DNA of 64,000 nucleotides from Brachypodius melanocephalos (GCA_013398615.1 VZSR01003807.1:129130-193129), one strand, 5' to 3'; positions 1 to 13,715 are shown, counted from the first letter of the stretch. Made by a program: numbers and translations. The notes: generated by a model not told the origin, from the sequence alone.

Positions 1-3000
1 CTAGTTCAAAAGTCTTTGCTTCTATGCATTATCTAAGAAGCCTTTAAAATGGTTCTGGGTATTCTTGGGACTGACTTTTCTGCTGCTGATCCCTACTGTG
101 TGCAATGGAATGGTTCCAGTTTGCAAGAGCAGAAATTTTGGCCTGGAATTTTCAATATCACTGTAAGTCTCCCATTCTTCAAAAGCATAGTGATGTTTCA
201 CTCTCACATTATATTTAGCATTATCTACTTTTCAGAGAACTATTTGTTTTTGAAAACGGAGATGAAAGTGGGGTGGAATTGGAATTTTTATTTTTAATAC
301 AGATTCCCCTTGGTTTTTTCCAAAGTTTGAAGATAAAGCCAAGCCAAAGATTTGTCTTTGCTCTTGAAACCAAAGCACAGGCTGAGCTGTTTAGCAATGG
401 CCATATGACAAAAGAAAAAAAGAAAAGAAAGAGCAACATAAAACTATATTAAAAGTCACTGGAGCCGAAAGAATTAGAATATTCTTACTGGCTTTTACTC
501 TTCTTTGGCTCATCCTCTTTATTGCACACAAAATTTTGCCAAAATCGGTAAACAGTCTTCTGTCTGAATCCTGGAGCTCTCCTCTTATGAATACTGACAT
601 CCTACACGCTATATAAATAGTGTGCTTTGGATATACTGTGCTGGGGGGCAAAGACCTGTACAGCCTTGAGTGAGCCCTTGCCTTTATATAGGGTTAAAGC
701 AGTGCTGTTACCTTTTGACCAGGCTTCATGTCCATGTTGAATCTCATACCGAGGACAAGAGTTTTGGGAGCAGCATCATCAACAGATGATACCACCTTAG
801 AGAATTTGTTGGTTGCTCTGTTAAAAGATTTTTCATTGCACAACACAGTCCTTGTAATTAGAGACAGAAGCAATAATATGCACAGTCATTTTCTACCTGC
901 TTCTTGGCTTCTCTTTGATGAGATGAAGAAGGAAAAAACAGCAGAAAAGTGGCCAATTTTTGATTCATCTGTCGTAGATTGGCTTTTAAGGGTGTAATTA
1001 TGTTCTCAGTATTGCTGCAATTTTTTAATTTTGTGATTGTTTAAGTGAAGTAGGTTTTAAGGGTACTTAACTGAGAGGCAATGACAATGGTAGCATAAAC
1101 TTCTGCATTATGGCTGTCAAAGTAACTGCCTGAAACACTGAATAAAAAATGGAGTATTTCTGTTTCAGCAGCCTTTTTAGTTTCTGTATTCCTGCTCAGT
1201 GCCAGAGGGCCAAATTCTTACCATTCTGTAATGCCCATCCAGTCTGCTGTGAATTAGACAAAGGTGCAGACAGTATTGAGCATTCTGTAAGATACTCTGA
1301 CACGTGTAAAGGAGAGCTACCATAATTCAAAGTAACATCTTCTGGTTTTGAACATAACTGCACATTTTTAAACTATGCATCTCAGATCACATTCCCATGA
1401 AAGAGACAGAAATCATCCTGTCTCCTGCTGGCTTCTGCAACAGTAGTCAGGGTTCTGTCTGTAAGGTGGTTGGAAATGAGTTGATACTTAGAAAATTAAA
1501 TGTAGGTGGAGTACAGTGCAGTCACCTCAGGCAAGAGTTAAGCAATAAGGCTGGAAAACACTGCATGGTGCCAACAGCATTAGCAGTGTGAACCTGTGGC
1601 AGCAACATGACACAGCCAGAGATGCCACTGTACATCTCTGAAAGGAAAATTACTTGAGTGCCTAAGGTCAAGTATCCAAAGTCATATCCATGCACTGGTG
1701 TAAACAGCTCAGTTTCCCAAAAGGGGAGGAGAAACAACTTCTGTTTCATGGAGGGGAAATGCTAGATGGATAAACATTCGTGTAAACTGGTTGGGTTAAG
1801 TGCCAAGGTATGAATTTAGGCACCCCTGTTTGCCTATTTTGTTTAATTTTTAGTAGAGCTATTCAAACAAATATGTACCCTCAGCTTACCTGGCAAAGAG
1901 TTTCATTTTCACAGCTCTATGGAAAAAGTGAACCAGCTTTATTTTCACTTCAAATTTCTCCCGAAAAATGTGAGATTTTTCCACTGGCAGGAGACTCACA
2001 TTTGCTGCTCAATATACTCATAAAGCAAGAATGATAGCTTTGCGCAATTTTGTTTAAAGAATGAGCCTTCAGATTGCTATAGCAAGCTGGCCAGCCAGCC
2101 TCTGTGTTTGGGAAGAGTCACTGATTTTCATTTGCTGTAATTTTGGGTGGTGGGTTTTTTGTTTGGTTGGTTTTGCAGTTTTGAACGCAGTGGGGCTGCC
2201 CTGCTCTGGCAGGATGAGGCAGTCACGTGTAGCAACATTAGGTACCAATATTTCCTCTTGTGTAGGAAAACCAGATTTCACCCCATTTGCCAGATAACTG
2301 CTTTGGGATATATCCTTGCAGGATGGGGCAGTCATTTGCACATTATCCTCTCTCATATTAAGGAAGTCAAGTTAACAAAGCCTAGCAAGAACACCTAGAG
2401 ATGATAATCCATGCTCCTTCCATTAATTGAGCAAAACCAAGGATGAGAGATCTCATCTATTCAGAAGACCAGATTTTTTCACTTTCCTTGTGAAAAATGA
2501 CATTTTCTGATGCCACGCCATTGACCATTTGGCTTTAAATTATTTTTGATTTGTGTAAAGGTTCTTTTTAAAAATCCATTGAAGAAGGTAGGGCGTAGAA
2601 GGTAGTCCTTGGATCATGCCTGGCACTTTGCAAAGTATTGCTATCACTTTCACACACTGCTGTTAAAGATTTAACAAAAATATGCTGCTTTTGGTTTACT
2701 GCTCTCTCACATTTCATAGATGGTACAATAAAATATTTGACTTGGGACGTTCAATACAAAAATTTTAGCTCTAAAGCAAAATGCATCTTTGAATAACTCA
2801 GATCTCTATAATCTAATGTATACTCACTTCATATTCCTCTCATTTATCTACTGTAGAAGTGAATGCTAATATTTAAACGTTTAGAATCTGATTGTGTCAT
2901 GTTTGTAAACAAAGACTAATTTCTGTATGAGTTTCCAAGTCAGGACAGATCTTATGCAACTACTTTATTCAATCTGAGTAAGAATGGCAAAATAGAGAAT

Positions 3001-6000
3001 TATATTCGGATTGAAAGAGGTAGCTAGTTCGATCCCTTAATCTGTTCAATGACAGTGAAAAGCAAAAGGATCAGAAATGAATATCTGATTAATTTAAATT
3101 AGCTATAATTCTGAGAGAGGATAAATCTGAATACTTGCATAATGTTTCTCATCTGTTTAACCAAGAAGTTGGGCTAAAATAAATAAACAAGCAAGCAAAG
3201 GAACAACCAAATAGAATGCTTAAATAGCAGGCTTTTTGAGACAAAACAGTTCTTTTTTATTTTGCAGTGACTGTGGTTACAGTCTTTCTCAGTGGTTACA
3301 AGATTTCAGATCTTAAGAAAATAGAGAACTGTAGAAGTATGTGCAAAAACTTCCATAAACCAGAAACTTAAAAAAAAATCGAGCAGAAAAGTGGGTTTGG
3401 ATTTTGATTAAAGAGCAAGTAATCCCATTACATTTCAGACCTCTGTCTTATGCCCCCCCAACTTTAACCAGTGGATAGAAGCAGAATTTGTGTATTTCAG
3501 AAATCTTGATTTGATACAGGGCCACTTGGCTACTCAGACCCGGGGTAAAAGTTGGGAAAATCTTGGTGTATACCAGTAGATTATATTGATTATGATTTTA
3601 TTCTTTTCAAGTAAAGCTAAAGAGGGGCTAGTGGTCTCTGTATTTTGAATATTTTTTCCAGTGGACTCAGTGCATGTTCAAATGGTTTTCCTTGTGTATT
3701 GCAGTGTCTTTGCATATGAAACCACATAGATAAATGAGAGCATCTGTCTGTGATTTATCTTTCTTTGTTCAATGGGTTTAAGTGCATAAATTAACCATTA
3801 GGGCTGTGTTGAAGCAATGAGCTTTTTGCATTTTGAGCCACAATCATTGGCCCAAGCTCCAAAAGTGCAAAATAGTGATACATTGAGAGCTCTCTGAAAA
3901 GGCACACAAGGGGCCTGCAATATTTGGTTCCCACAAGTCTTTTCACAAATGAGAAAGAATATGGGCAGGAAAGTTGCCAGCTTCCTCCAGGCTTTGAGAA
4001 CCCTCATGCTGGTGCACATCTGAACCTAACATAAATCAAAACATGTGGCTCCAGATGAGCATTAATGCTGTAATTCAGTCCTAGGTTTTGGTTGCCATCT
4101 AGATACTGGGTCTAAAGTTGGGTGTTTATTAATGTTACCTATTCCTTACAATCAATACTTGGTCCATGAACAAATATTAGGCTTAACTGGAAACATACGT
4201 GCATATGAATATAGTCCACTGAGACCTGATGCATTGTTCATCGAATTTAGTAGGTATTTTTCCATGGATTTTTATTGGGGGCCCAAATATATACTCTTTG
4301 TTTGATCCAGGTTAATGAACAACCTTTATAAGAAGCAGGTAGCATGAGCAAATTAATTCTTGCATTTTTTTGGTAGCATTGTACTGCGCTTGATTTCAGT
4401 TAGAATCAAGGTTATTTGAAAGTGTCAGGAGGTGGGAGGCAGACAAATTCTTGTAAGAACAGCTGTCCTGGTTTGAAAAAATCAATTTTCTTTAAAAAGA
4501 TTGTTGTGAGATGCCCATGCTCTGGCCATGAGAGACAAGGAAACAACTTGCTGTACACAAAGGGTAGGAAGCTGGCATTCAAAGTGCCTTATACCACTTT
4601 GTCTGCCTCTTCATAAAAGGAATCTGTCGTGCTAGAGAACGTCTGGGCAAAAGATGATGACCCTGAAAAAATAGAAAGCCATGGAATTATATCTCTCCTT
4701 TACTAGAATGAAATAATTTGGGGAATTTTTGTCATTTGTATTAGCTGTGCTTATAGCAGGAACAGAATTGATGGATTCTGGATGATGAAATTGGTCAACT
4801 ACAGGTAAAGAGCCTGTTAGTTTACTTTGAAGGGGCTTGTTTGCTGCTTTGGAATGATGGAGCCACTGCTGTAGTGGGGGACCATTTTGTCATTCAGTCA
4901 ACTTCAACTCCTCTGCAGGAAGTGAATAGCTTGAATAGAAATTATCCCTCTTCCCACTTTCCTTTCTAAAGTGAACAGTTTGGTCCTATGTGGAAATACA
5001 ATTTGGTGTAATGCAAGTGGAATTCCGTTCAATGAAACTTGAATACTATGAAAATCAGTTAAAAATATAAAACCATATTGTAATCAGTTTCCTTGGGGTG
5101 TATTAACTTCACTGGTTCAAAGAGGGTTCATCCTAAGGAAATGGATCAAATTCTTATTCTCATGAGATGTGAAATTTCTTGGAGAGATTAATGGATATCA
5201 ATAGGATGATGATTTATCCATCCTAATCTTGCTATATTGAAATAAACGAGCACAAAGCTTCTGTAAATCAGTACTTGAAGTGCATTTAAATTAGGGCTAA
5301 TTACCTAGGACAGACAGATAATTTGAATAACACTTTGATCAGCAGAAATTGTCATACAATTTAGGTATACCAAAATTTCGACATGATTATATTCTGTCTG
5401 TATATCCTCCCAGAAACAGGGTAGAACTGCAGTATTGACTACCTGTGATGTTACACTGCACTCCTCTAGAACTTGCTTATCACTTTTGGAAGTACTTTTG
5501 TTCACAGGTTTCTTGTTACCTGCTTTCTATAGGGGACACTGAGCTCCAAGCTGTAATAAAAGCTCCATTTACCCTGAAAACAAGGCTGTCTAAATTGTCC
5601 TTTCATGGCCCCTTATGATAATGAGAAAAGTAGGGAGAAGGAACCAACTGAAAACAGGATTTCTTGGAGTGGATTCTATTTTTTGTATACACATTGTGGC
5701 ATTAACAAAATCGGAAGGAAAATTTGTATAGTGGCAGGAAATGTTAAAGTGCCATACAGATGCCTCTGATTTTCTGCAGATTTGGTAACTTGTTTCTGTG
5801 GCACACACTGAAATTTAGCTATTTACGTTTATACAAAAAAACCCAAGTCAAATTATTTGTAATCTTGAAATTCCACACGCTGGGAGAAGTTGTGATAAGA
5901 CACAGCAGAAAAACTGCTTGAATTTCTGAAATAAGGGGACTGTTACGAGACTAACAAGATGATTATCCTAACATACATAATACAGCACTCAGCGTTTCAG

Positions 6001-6184
6001 ATGTGCTACAGAAAAATGCACAGTTAAATAGATTATTCAGGATGACTTTTCCAGAAAAGTCACTGCTATTCTCCTCTAGGATATTCCTTTTTAAACATTA
6101 ATTAACATTTTAGATAGCCCATCACAGATGAGTGAATGGAGTCTTCAATAAATAAGGATTTACAATGTTACATCCTATTACTAT

Positions 6185-6295
6185 TGAGGTATTTTTCTTA
6201 AAAATTAATTAATTTAATTTTTTAATTAACTTTAATTTTATTTTTAAAAAATTCTTGTAAATTAACTTGATTTATTGAAATTCAGTTTGTTTTTT
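6185..6295. repeat. AT-rich low-complexity patch
   Basis: A stretch of about 110 bp that is nearly all A and T, with repeated TTAATTAA-like and TTTAATTTT motifs that are partly self-complementary. It looks like simple low-complexity intronic sequence. Patches of this kind can act as matrix-attachment or homeodomain-binding DNA, but nothing here proves that. Confidence 0.7.
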
Positions 6296-8200
6296 TAGGG
6301 AGGACTGGCAAAAACATTCAACCAAAGATTTTATACAAAACTTGAAACTTTTTCTCTGCGTTTGTCATTAAATGAAGTGTGTTTCTTATTGACAGAAGAC
6401 GCAGCATTTCAGCTGGTTGTTTGTAATGGACTGTAAAGGCATCTTAAACCAGAACATGAAATATGTATTTAGCAACTAATAATGAAAAGGGAAGAAATGG
6501 AATAGCACTGTAGCATAGGAAGTGTAGCATACATTACATCTAAAGTGGTTTTTTTTATCTCGTTCTTAGTGGTAAGCAAGAAGTTTTCTTTGTCATTCAG
6601 AAATGGCCATTGGGTGGATGTACAAAGGCTCTTGGTGTAAAAGCAGACCAAAAGATATATTTCCTTATATGATTGAAATGTCTGTGTTGAATCAGTAATG
6701 CTTATAAACCTAAAATAAAATGTAGTTTGGGTAGGAAATGCAGAAAGATTTATTAACCTGAAATAAATTATCCCAGCTAAGCTATAGCTCTGACTAACAT
6801 GGTAGGCTATGCAGAAAGGATTTTTTTAGTCGTGTTTAACTACTTTTTAAACTACCTTTTTAGGTGCTTGGAAACTATCTCTTGTTTTCTGGCAAGGTAA
6901 AATTGAAGGAACGTAGTAAAATAGCAACGGTGTAAGCACATTCCTTGAAAAGAAGAAACTGAAGTGTCAGTGCTTTTCTGTTCCCAGAAGGAAGGTTATT
7001 GTAGTAGTACATTCCATAGAAAGTTTGATGCATTTTAATGCATAAGGTATTTATCCTGCTTTTATTGTGACATAGATCCTTTCCCATACTGTTCACTTTA
7101 TGAAGTTCTGGCATCCATCTGCTGTGGGTCCAGTGCATAGTTGTTGTCAGATTGTTTGGACAAACTGTCACAGATTTTCTAAGTTAATGACATTTATCAC
7201 TGATTCTCTTGGGAAATGAACATTTGTTGACCATGACTCTTCTGACGTTACAAAGGCAATTATTTTCAGTGGTATGGTAGTTCTTGTGATAAGAGCTCTT
7301 AGCATCACAGGGCTGCAGTTGCATCTTTCCACTACTCCTGTTGTAAATAATTGAAAGAAAAGTCTGAAGGGGGATGAATGGCTCCCTCAGACAGGAAATC
7401 ACACGGAGGATTAATGTTCTGGTTCTTGCAGGCAGGATTGTAGATAAGCACTTTAGATCAGTTTTCCTTTAGGTAGGAACAATGTTCTAGTAGGGAAAAC
7501 AAACAGGGAAGTAGTACTGGTGACACAAATGGTTGTATCAAAAGTGTACGAAACATTAGACTTCAGAAATTACTCTGTTGGGCAAATGGCCTGATAGCTG
7601 ACCTGAAGCTCATTAGCCATTGTATAAGGGAGAAAAACGATAAGCTAATCTGCACTTTTGTTGAATGAAATTAATGAACTCTCTTCAGCCGATTTGTAAT
7701 AAGACTCAGTCATTTGGCTCGTAGAGAACTGACAGATGTAGTGTGTATCATGTTCTTTTTTACCCCTAATTTGTTAGAAATAATCTAGATTTTATCTGAA
7801 CCAATTTAAGCCGAGTTATAAGTGTTCTTCTGCTTGTTAAAATTTCCCATAAGGGGAAGATAAGAAATTAAAAGTTTCGAGAAGGGGAAAGTCCTTCCTC
7901 TTAATCTTTAAACCTTCCTTTGATTACTGTCTGCTCTGTTTCCAGTCTCACTTCTGATGTTAAGTTCAAGCAGTCTTCTGACTGTCGCTTCTAAAATTAT
8001 AAGCCGTATTTTCAGCCCTCCTATGACATCTTTCCCATAATTCTGCTTTTCTGTACCTCTAAGATTTAAAACCTGACATAACGGAATAAAAGGACCAGAA
8101 GAAACACGACCTAGTGCAAAAGATACAAATTTCTGGCTCAAGCAACAGCTTGTAGAAAATCTTGTCTCAGCAAGTCAACCAGTAAAGACCAGTTATCTGG

Positions 8201-8224
8201 GTCTAACACTGTCTAACACTGTCT
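8201..8224. repeat. 10-bp tandem duplication
   Basis: The unit GTCTAACACT occurs twice head to tail at 8201-8220 and is followed by a third partial copy (GTCT). This is probably a recent slippage event. Confidence 0.85.
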
Positions 8225-10611
8225 CCTAAATCACCTCAACAGAGTTGACTGGGCTGGCCCAAGAGTCAGCAGCGCAGTCCTTCACGGATTTTTTCAATCA
8301 GTAGAAACGAGAGCTTCACAGAAATTAGGGAGTGTAGCTTATGCCCACAGCTGAAACAGTCAGTATCTGCTTCTGCGCTGGGAATTTTCCATCACACCCT
8401 CTCTGCTCAGATATGTTTTGTTTATCTGAATGACCTGATTATGTGGCCTTTAGTGTATCTTCTAAACAAAGCTGGGAGAATACAAATGTGTTTTTCATAC
8501 AAAGCTGGGATTTGGGGAGATAAGAATACCTGCAGATCTGCCACATTATGTTGCTAGTTACAAGGACATAAAGCAAGAGAAGGTCACGGTAACTAATGGC
8601 ATGGTCTCAAAGTTTATCAGTATGAAAGAGACATCAATTTAGTGGAGTTTAAAGAAGAGTAATTATTTCTTTTCTCTCATGGCAGCCACTTCACCCCATG
8701 TGCTCTTTTTTGTTTGATTGTGTACAAAACATAACAAGTGAACAACAGAGCTAAGTGAGGTGTTTTCTAGAGTTGTCACAGCTTGTTATGCGATAGTCAT
8801 CATAATCCAGATTCACTGAGGGGAAGATTTATTTTGGCTACTCTAGGAGGATGTTGGTGACAGATTTCTACTTTGTCAAACTACAGTTATTTCTGTGGAG
8901 GTTTCAACATGGAAGTAATTCCTATTTCCCTTTTTTAAAGAGTCTTTCTGTACCTACTGCAGTGATTCTCTAAGTACACTTTATTATCTAAACAATGGAA
9001 ATTTGAGAGGTATTCAGTCTCTGTTTATGTCAGTGGGTAGACCAAGACAAAAACACACAAAATCATCAGCTTATCTAGATACCCTTTTCAAATACTATTT
9101 GAAACAAAAGAGGAAGAAAGTCAGCTAAAGACCTCCATCAGTGCCTTGTGTTATCAAGCTAGCAAGTGATATTTTCTTTTTTTTTTCTCTTTTCCATGGA
9201 TTGGAAAAAAGCACGTTGTTTTGTAAACCAGGACATTGTATAGATGGAATTGTGTGCCATTTAAAGTACGAAGGTGTTTAGCTTCCTACCGCTTTTTCCC
9301 TTGCAACAGAAGTTTTACTGATCTTGGATACTTACATTTGCAAAAAGCTGTCAAGGAGCAGTAGTATTCTGGACATGATCAGTGAATTTCTGTCAGTGCC
9401 TACAATTTGCAAATAATTTTCTGAACTCCGTGGATAAGAGAAAACAAGATTACACTAGAGCAAAAATTTGTTAAAATGCACTAGAATATTCAGTCAGCAT
9501 TCATCTTGTTCTTTATTGTGCACTGAACTATTGAAAGTCAAAAACTAAATCCTTCAACTCTTTTGAAAGAAGAGCAAATATTACCCACTCTTTTATTGTA
9601 ACATTAAAATGACCTTTAACTAATGAGAATCTCTTATTTACTAGTTTGAAATTTTCCATTTAGTAATCTGAACATCTGTAGAGCGCTTAATATTCTTGCT
9701 TTTTAAATATTTAATATTTTTTCCTACTGGATAGTTTGGAAATTACTTAGAAAGGTATTTTTTAACAATCTAAATTTCACATGATAGGTGACTGATTTTA
9801 AAGTCCCTGGAAAAATAATGACTTGAATAAATAACATTTCTTATTTACTGTCTCTGAAGTTTCACACGGACGAGTTTATTAGTGACCAAAAATCCTCAGC
9901 AGACGTGTTATTTTACTGATTGACAGGCCTTCTTGGGCCTTGTGGTTTCTGCTCTTTCCCCCTTGCCTCATAGTTTCATGTAAAGGCTGAGAATGTGTAG
10001 ATATATAAGTTTTTCACACATTCTGAAAGATTTCGGACACACTGATTACGTGGCATAAAAATTTATTCTTTCTGTGGGTCTTTGCTCTCCAGAGCAAATG
10101 ATACATTGCCAGTACCAGAATCACCAGAAAAGAACGTGGAAGAATTCTCACTGTGTTAAAAGGTTGTTTAAAAACTGGAAAGAATGAGCAGAATATAAAC
10201 ATCCAAATGAATATCTAGATGAATAATTTATTTAAGGAATCCTAAGCAGTTGGATTTTTTACTGTTCTCTCTGAAAAGACTCCGTACTTTAGGGACTGTG
10301 AAATGCATGAGGTTTTTTTTAAGGTCACAAAATATTTGCTTATCCAGAGATTATATCAAGTATAGGAAAGGGGGCGTTCAAGGTATTATTAGGACTATAA
10401 AACAAGGCAGCTGCATGAAAAGGAAACTAAACTTTCTAACGATATATAGCTTAAACCAGTGGAGCTGGTATTTGAGCTGTAGCAAGCCTTCAGAAAGAAA
10501 ATCCTTATATGCAATCAAAGAAATACATAAAACAGATATAAAATCTGTGTGATAAATCAAGTAGGCTCTTTCCATCTATCTTCCTCAATACTTTTCTTTT
10601 CCGTCCAAAAG

Positions 10612-10798
10612 CATCATCATGTGATCAAGAACTTCAGTCAGCCCTGGAGGAGGCAAAACAGCCCCAGAAAGACAATGTGTTCATTCCAGAGTGTGCCCAG
10701 GGCGGCCTCTACAAACCAGTGCAGTGCCATCCTTCCACGGGCTACTGCTGGTGTGTCCTGGTGGATACGGGACGTCCCATCCCCGGTACATCAACAAG
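10612..10798 (+). CDS. SMOC2: SMOC2 coding exon: second thyroglobulin type-1 domain, main part
   Basis: An internal exon of 187 nt. It follows an acceptor ending AAAAG and precedes the donor AG|GTAAGG. It enters in phase 1 (two bases, CA, complete a split codon) and leaves in phase 2 (AG of an Arg codon). It encodes SSCDQELQSALEEAK, then IPECAQGGLYKPVQC, then GYCWCV and DTGRPIPGTSTR. This is a thyroglobulin type-1 repeat with its CWCV signature and five of the six expected cysteines; the sixth is in the next exon. From my knowledge of the family, the match to vertebrate SMOC2 is near-identical and closer than to SMOC1, which has a different stretch after the EEA motif. SMOC2 is a secreted matricellular glycoprotein of basement membranes, linked to growth-factor signalling, cell adhesion and craniofacial and tooth development. 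Confidence 0.96.
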
Positions 10799-11599
10799 GT
10801 AAGGGAGTACACAGCTCTCAAAAGCTGTAATAAGGACATGCCCTAATGTCCATGGACTATCATGTAGATTTCTGTTGCTGGAGGAATTGTCATATAGGTT
10901 TTTTCCACAATAAAGTGAAATACTTTGAGACATCAAAAATCAAGGCCAGGTGGCCATGGACTCTTTCACTGCAATGGCACAGGCAGTTTGTCATCCTAGT
11001 CCTCTTCTTTACTCCTATTTTGTGCTGGGAATCCAAGGCTTGGAGCATATAATGAATAATCCCAGAGGAAATCTCTCACTCCTTATCCTGAATATAAAAG
11101 AGCCAAGTAAGATAGTCTATGACAGAAACCATATCCAACCTCAGAAATGCTTAGTTATTTTTCCAGCAACCTCCTCAACTATTTAGTATGATGGGCTTTG
11201 ATGGAACAACTCCTCAGGAACCCATAGAGAGGAAGTATAATTTTAGTGTGTTATTAATAAAGGGTTGGAGTTCAGTCATCTCAGCTGAGCCGGATACATG
11301 GTAAAATGTTGTGAGCCACATAGTGCAGATGTAGGCAAAGCACATATCAGGTTCCAAAGGATGCTATTTAGGTTGGTTATTGAGGTTTGGCCCTTGTAGG
11401 AATGCTATAGAAGCTCATATAGAGCTGGCAGGCAGTGTAGGTATCTTGATGCAATCATAACTCTTTTTATAACTTGAGCAAAATCTTTTTTTTATCATTT
11501 TCATAAGGTTTGTGAAAGAAACACGCCTTACAAGCCGCTTGGTGTAAAATTTGAGTCCAAATCGTCTTCTTGGGCTCATCCAGCAATGGGCTTCTGCTG

Positions 11600-11740
11600 T
11601 GGTTTTGTTTTTGTTGGGTTTTGGGGGTGTCTTTTTTGTTTCTTGTTTTTGTTTTGGTTTGGGTTTTTTTCTTGTGGGTTTTTGGTTTGGGGTTTTTTGG
11701 TGGGGAGTGGTTGTGGTGTTGCTTCTTCTTTTTGTAAATT
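11600..11740. repeat. G/T-rich low-complexity tract at the 3' end of a CR1
   Basis: About 140 bp made almost only of G and T on the + strand, with many TTTTGGGG-like runs. It directly abuts the 3' terminus of the antisense CR1, so read in the element's own sense it is an A/C-rich tail. At least four G-runs of three or more bases lie in 11661-11705 (at about 11661, 11676, 11689 and 11702), separated by T-rich loops of 9-12 nt. Open frames across it exist only because of the base composition. Confidence 0.8.
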
Positions 11741-11744
11741 TTAT

Positions 11745-13715
11745 TACAGAGTCACAGAATGGCTGAGATTGGTAGGGACCTCTGAATGTTCTCTTATCCA
11801 ATCCCGCTACTCAAAGCAAGGTCCTCTAGGGTGGATTACTCAGGGCTATGTCCAGTTTATTCTGAGTATTGCTAAAGATGAGGAATCCATAGCCTCTCTA
11901 AGCAGACTGTTTTAGTGTTTGATAACCATCATAGTTAAAAATAAGTTTTTTCTTATCTTTGCATGAAGTTTCCAGTATTTTTTTGTGCCCATTGCCTTTT
12001 TTCCTGCCATTGGACATTGGCAAGACGATTATAACTTCCTTTCATTATTTTCCTCTCTTTGGATACTAGGAGACAGCATTAAGATCCTCCCTGAGCTTTG
12101 TCTAGGTGAACATTGCCAGCACCTTTTCCTTACTGTATCAAATGCTCCAGTCTGTTAATCATATTCATGGCGCTTTGCTAGACCCACTCCGCTATGTCCA
12201 TGTCTGTGTTGTTTGGGGAGCTCAGAGCTGGACACAACGTTGCAGATAAGTCTCATTCTGTGATTGTGAATGAGAGGGCAAGGATCTCCTTCTTCGACTT
12301 GATGGCAGTACTTTTCTAATGCAACCTTGGAGGCTGTTGGCCTTCTTTTCTGCCTTATACTCAACATCCATCAGAAATCCCCCAAAGTTGCTTTCCAGCT
12401 GGTCATCCCCATACTGTCCTGGTGCAGGGATTTAATTTTCACTAGGGGCAGGAATTCTGCATTTTCTTCTTTTCTTTAACTTCATGAGTTTCCTGCTAGC
12501 CCATTTCTGCAGCCTGTTGAAGTTCCTCTGAATGGCAGCACAACCATCTTGTGTATCAGACACTTCCTCCCAATTTTGTATTACCTGCAAACTTATTAAA
12601 GTTTTTCCATGTCCCAGTGTCCTGGTCATTAAGGAAGAGGTTAAACAATATTGTCTCTACAAAGTTAGGGGCACTCCACTGGTGGCTGGCTTCCAGCTGA
12701 AATGTTTCTGCTGATCCCAACTATTTGAAACTGGCTGTTCAGCCAGCTTTCAACACACCTCACTGTTCATTTATCTCGTACATAGTTTTTCAGTTTGTCT
12801 GTGAGAATGTGATCAGAGACAGTGTCAAAACCATAGCTAAAATTAAGATAAATAATCTCTGCCAATCTGAGGTTATCCACTGAGCAAGTTATAGAATCAT
12901 AAAAAGCTGCAGAGTTGGCCAAGTATCATTTCCTCTTCATAATTCCATCCTGACTACTCTCAGTCACCTTCTGCTTCATATGTTTTGAAATAGCTTCTGG
13001 GAGGATTTACTTCATCATCTTCTCAGAATCTGAGGTAAGGCTCTCTGGCTTATTTGGCTCCTTCTTGCCCTTCTTGAAGTGACATCTTCTTTCTTCCAGT
13101 CCCCAGAACCTACCCAGGTTACTACGACCTTTCAGATATAATAGAGAGTGGCCCCCAAATCAGCCAGCTTCCTCAGTGCTTCAGGGTGCATCCCGTCAGG
13201 TCCCATGGAGTTGTGTTTGTCCAATTTGTTCAGACAATCCCTAACTTGATCCTTTGTGACCCAGGATAAGTCTTCCTTGCTCTAGACTTTATTGCTGCTC
13301 TCAAGGACCTGGGATTCCTGCAGGAGCACTGATGTTACAAATAAAGGCCAGGGAGGAGGTGCCTCTGAGTACTTCTGCCTTCTTTCTGTCCTTTGTCACA
13401 AGATCTCTTATCCCACCTAGCAGCAGGCTTACACTTACCTTGTCTTCTTTTTGCTGCTGATACGGATATAAGAAGTTCTTCTTGTTGCCTTCATGCTCCT
13501 TTACCAGATTCTAAATCCCTACACACTTGAATAGTGTCTGTTTATTCCTCCTGTATCAGCTGACCAATTGTATGCTTCCTTTTTGAATGTGAACTTTGTT
13601 AGGTGCACTTTGTCCATCTGTGAGGGCTTCCTGCCACATCCTGCACGTCAGGGTGAACCATTTGTGAAGCTGGAGGTGATGATCCTTAAAAATCAAGCCA
13701 GCCTGCTTTCCTATC
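11745..13715 (-). mobile_element. CR1 LINE, 3' part with decayed reverse transcriptase, antisense to SMOC2
   Basis: CR1 is the main non-LTR retrotransposon family of birds and other sauropsids. Read on the + strand, the block opens with the inverted CR1 3' end (AGTCACAGAATGG, then GGTAGGGACCTCTGAATG). It then follows the known antisense order of CR1: a segment like GGACACAACGTTGCAG, the CTGAATGGCAGCACAACC segment, GACAGTGTCAAAACCAT, the reverse transcriptase region complementary to the FKKGKK-type motif near 13065-13085, and GGTGCATCCCGTCAGGTCCC near 13185-13205. The copy is heavily mutated and no frame stays open across it, so it cannot be active. The 3' edge is approximate: similarity fades near 13700, and 13716-13990 may be a further, poorly preserved part. 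Element identity is from memory of the family consensus; no alignment was run. Confidence 0.93.

Larger units (their letters stand above)
1..10611 (+). other. SMOC2: SMOC2 intron, 3' part (upstream of the second thyroglobulin exon)
   Basis: About 10.6 kb with no exon that I can recognise. It ends in a pyrimidine-rich tract and an AG at 10610-10611, just before the thyroglobulin exon. I looked for the preceding SMOC2 exon, which encodes the acidic linker between the two thyroglobulin domains, and did not find it, so this intron probably starts outside the window. Visible contents are a very AT-rich patch near 6185-6295, a 10-bp tandem duplication at 8201-8224 and scattered short A/T runs. I saw no clear CR1 copy here. 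Short open frames are present but show neither splice signals nor domain patterns. Confidence 0.75.

Noticed and set aside
728..997. Open frame of 89 codons starting MSMLNLIPRTRVLG
   Set aside because: Its composition looks more protein-like than most, but it has no recognised domain and no splice or promoter signals, and its length is within chance.
11415..11801. Minus-strand open frame of 128 codons, Lys/Pro/Thr-rich
   Set aside because: It is produced by the A/C-rich low-complexity tract next to the CR1 and is not a gene.
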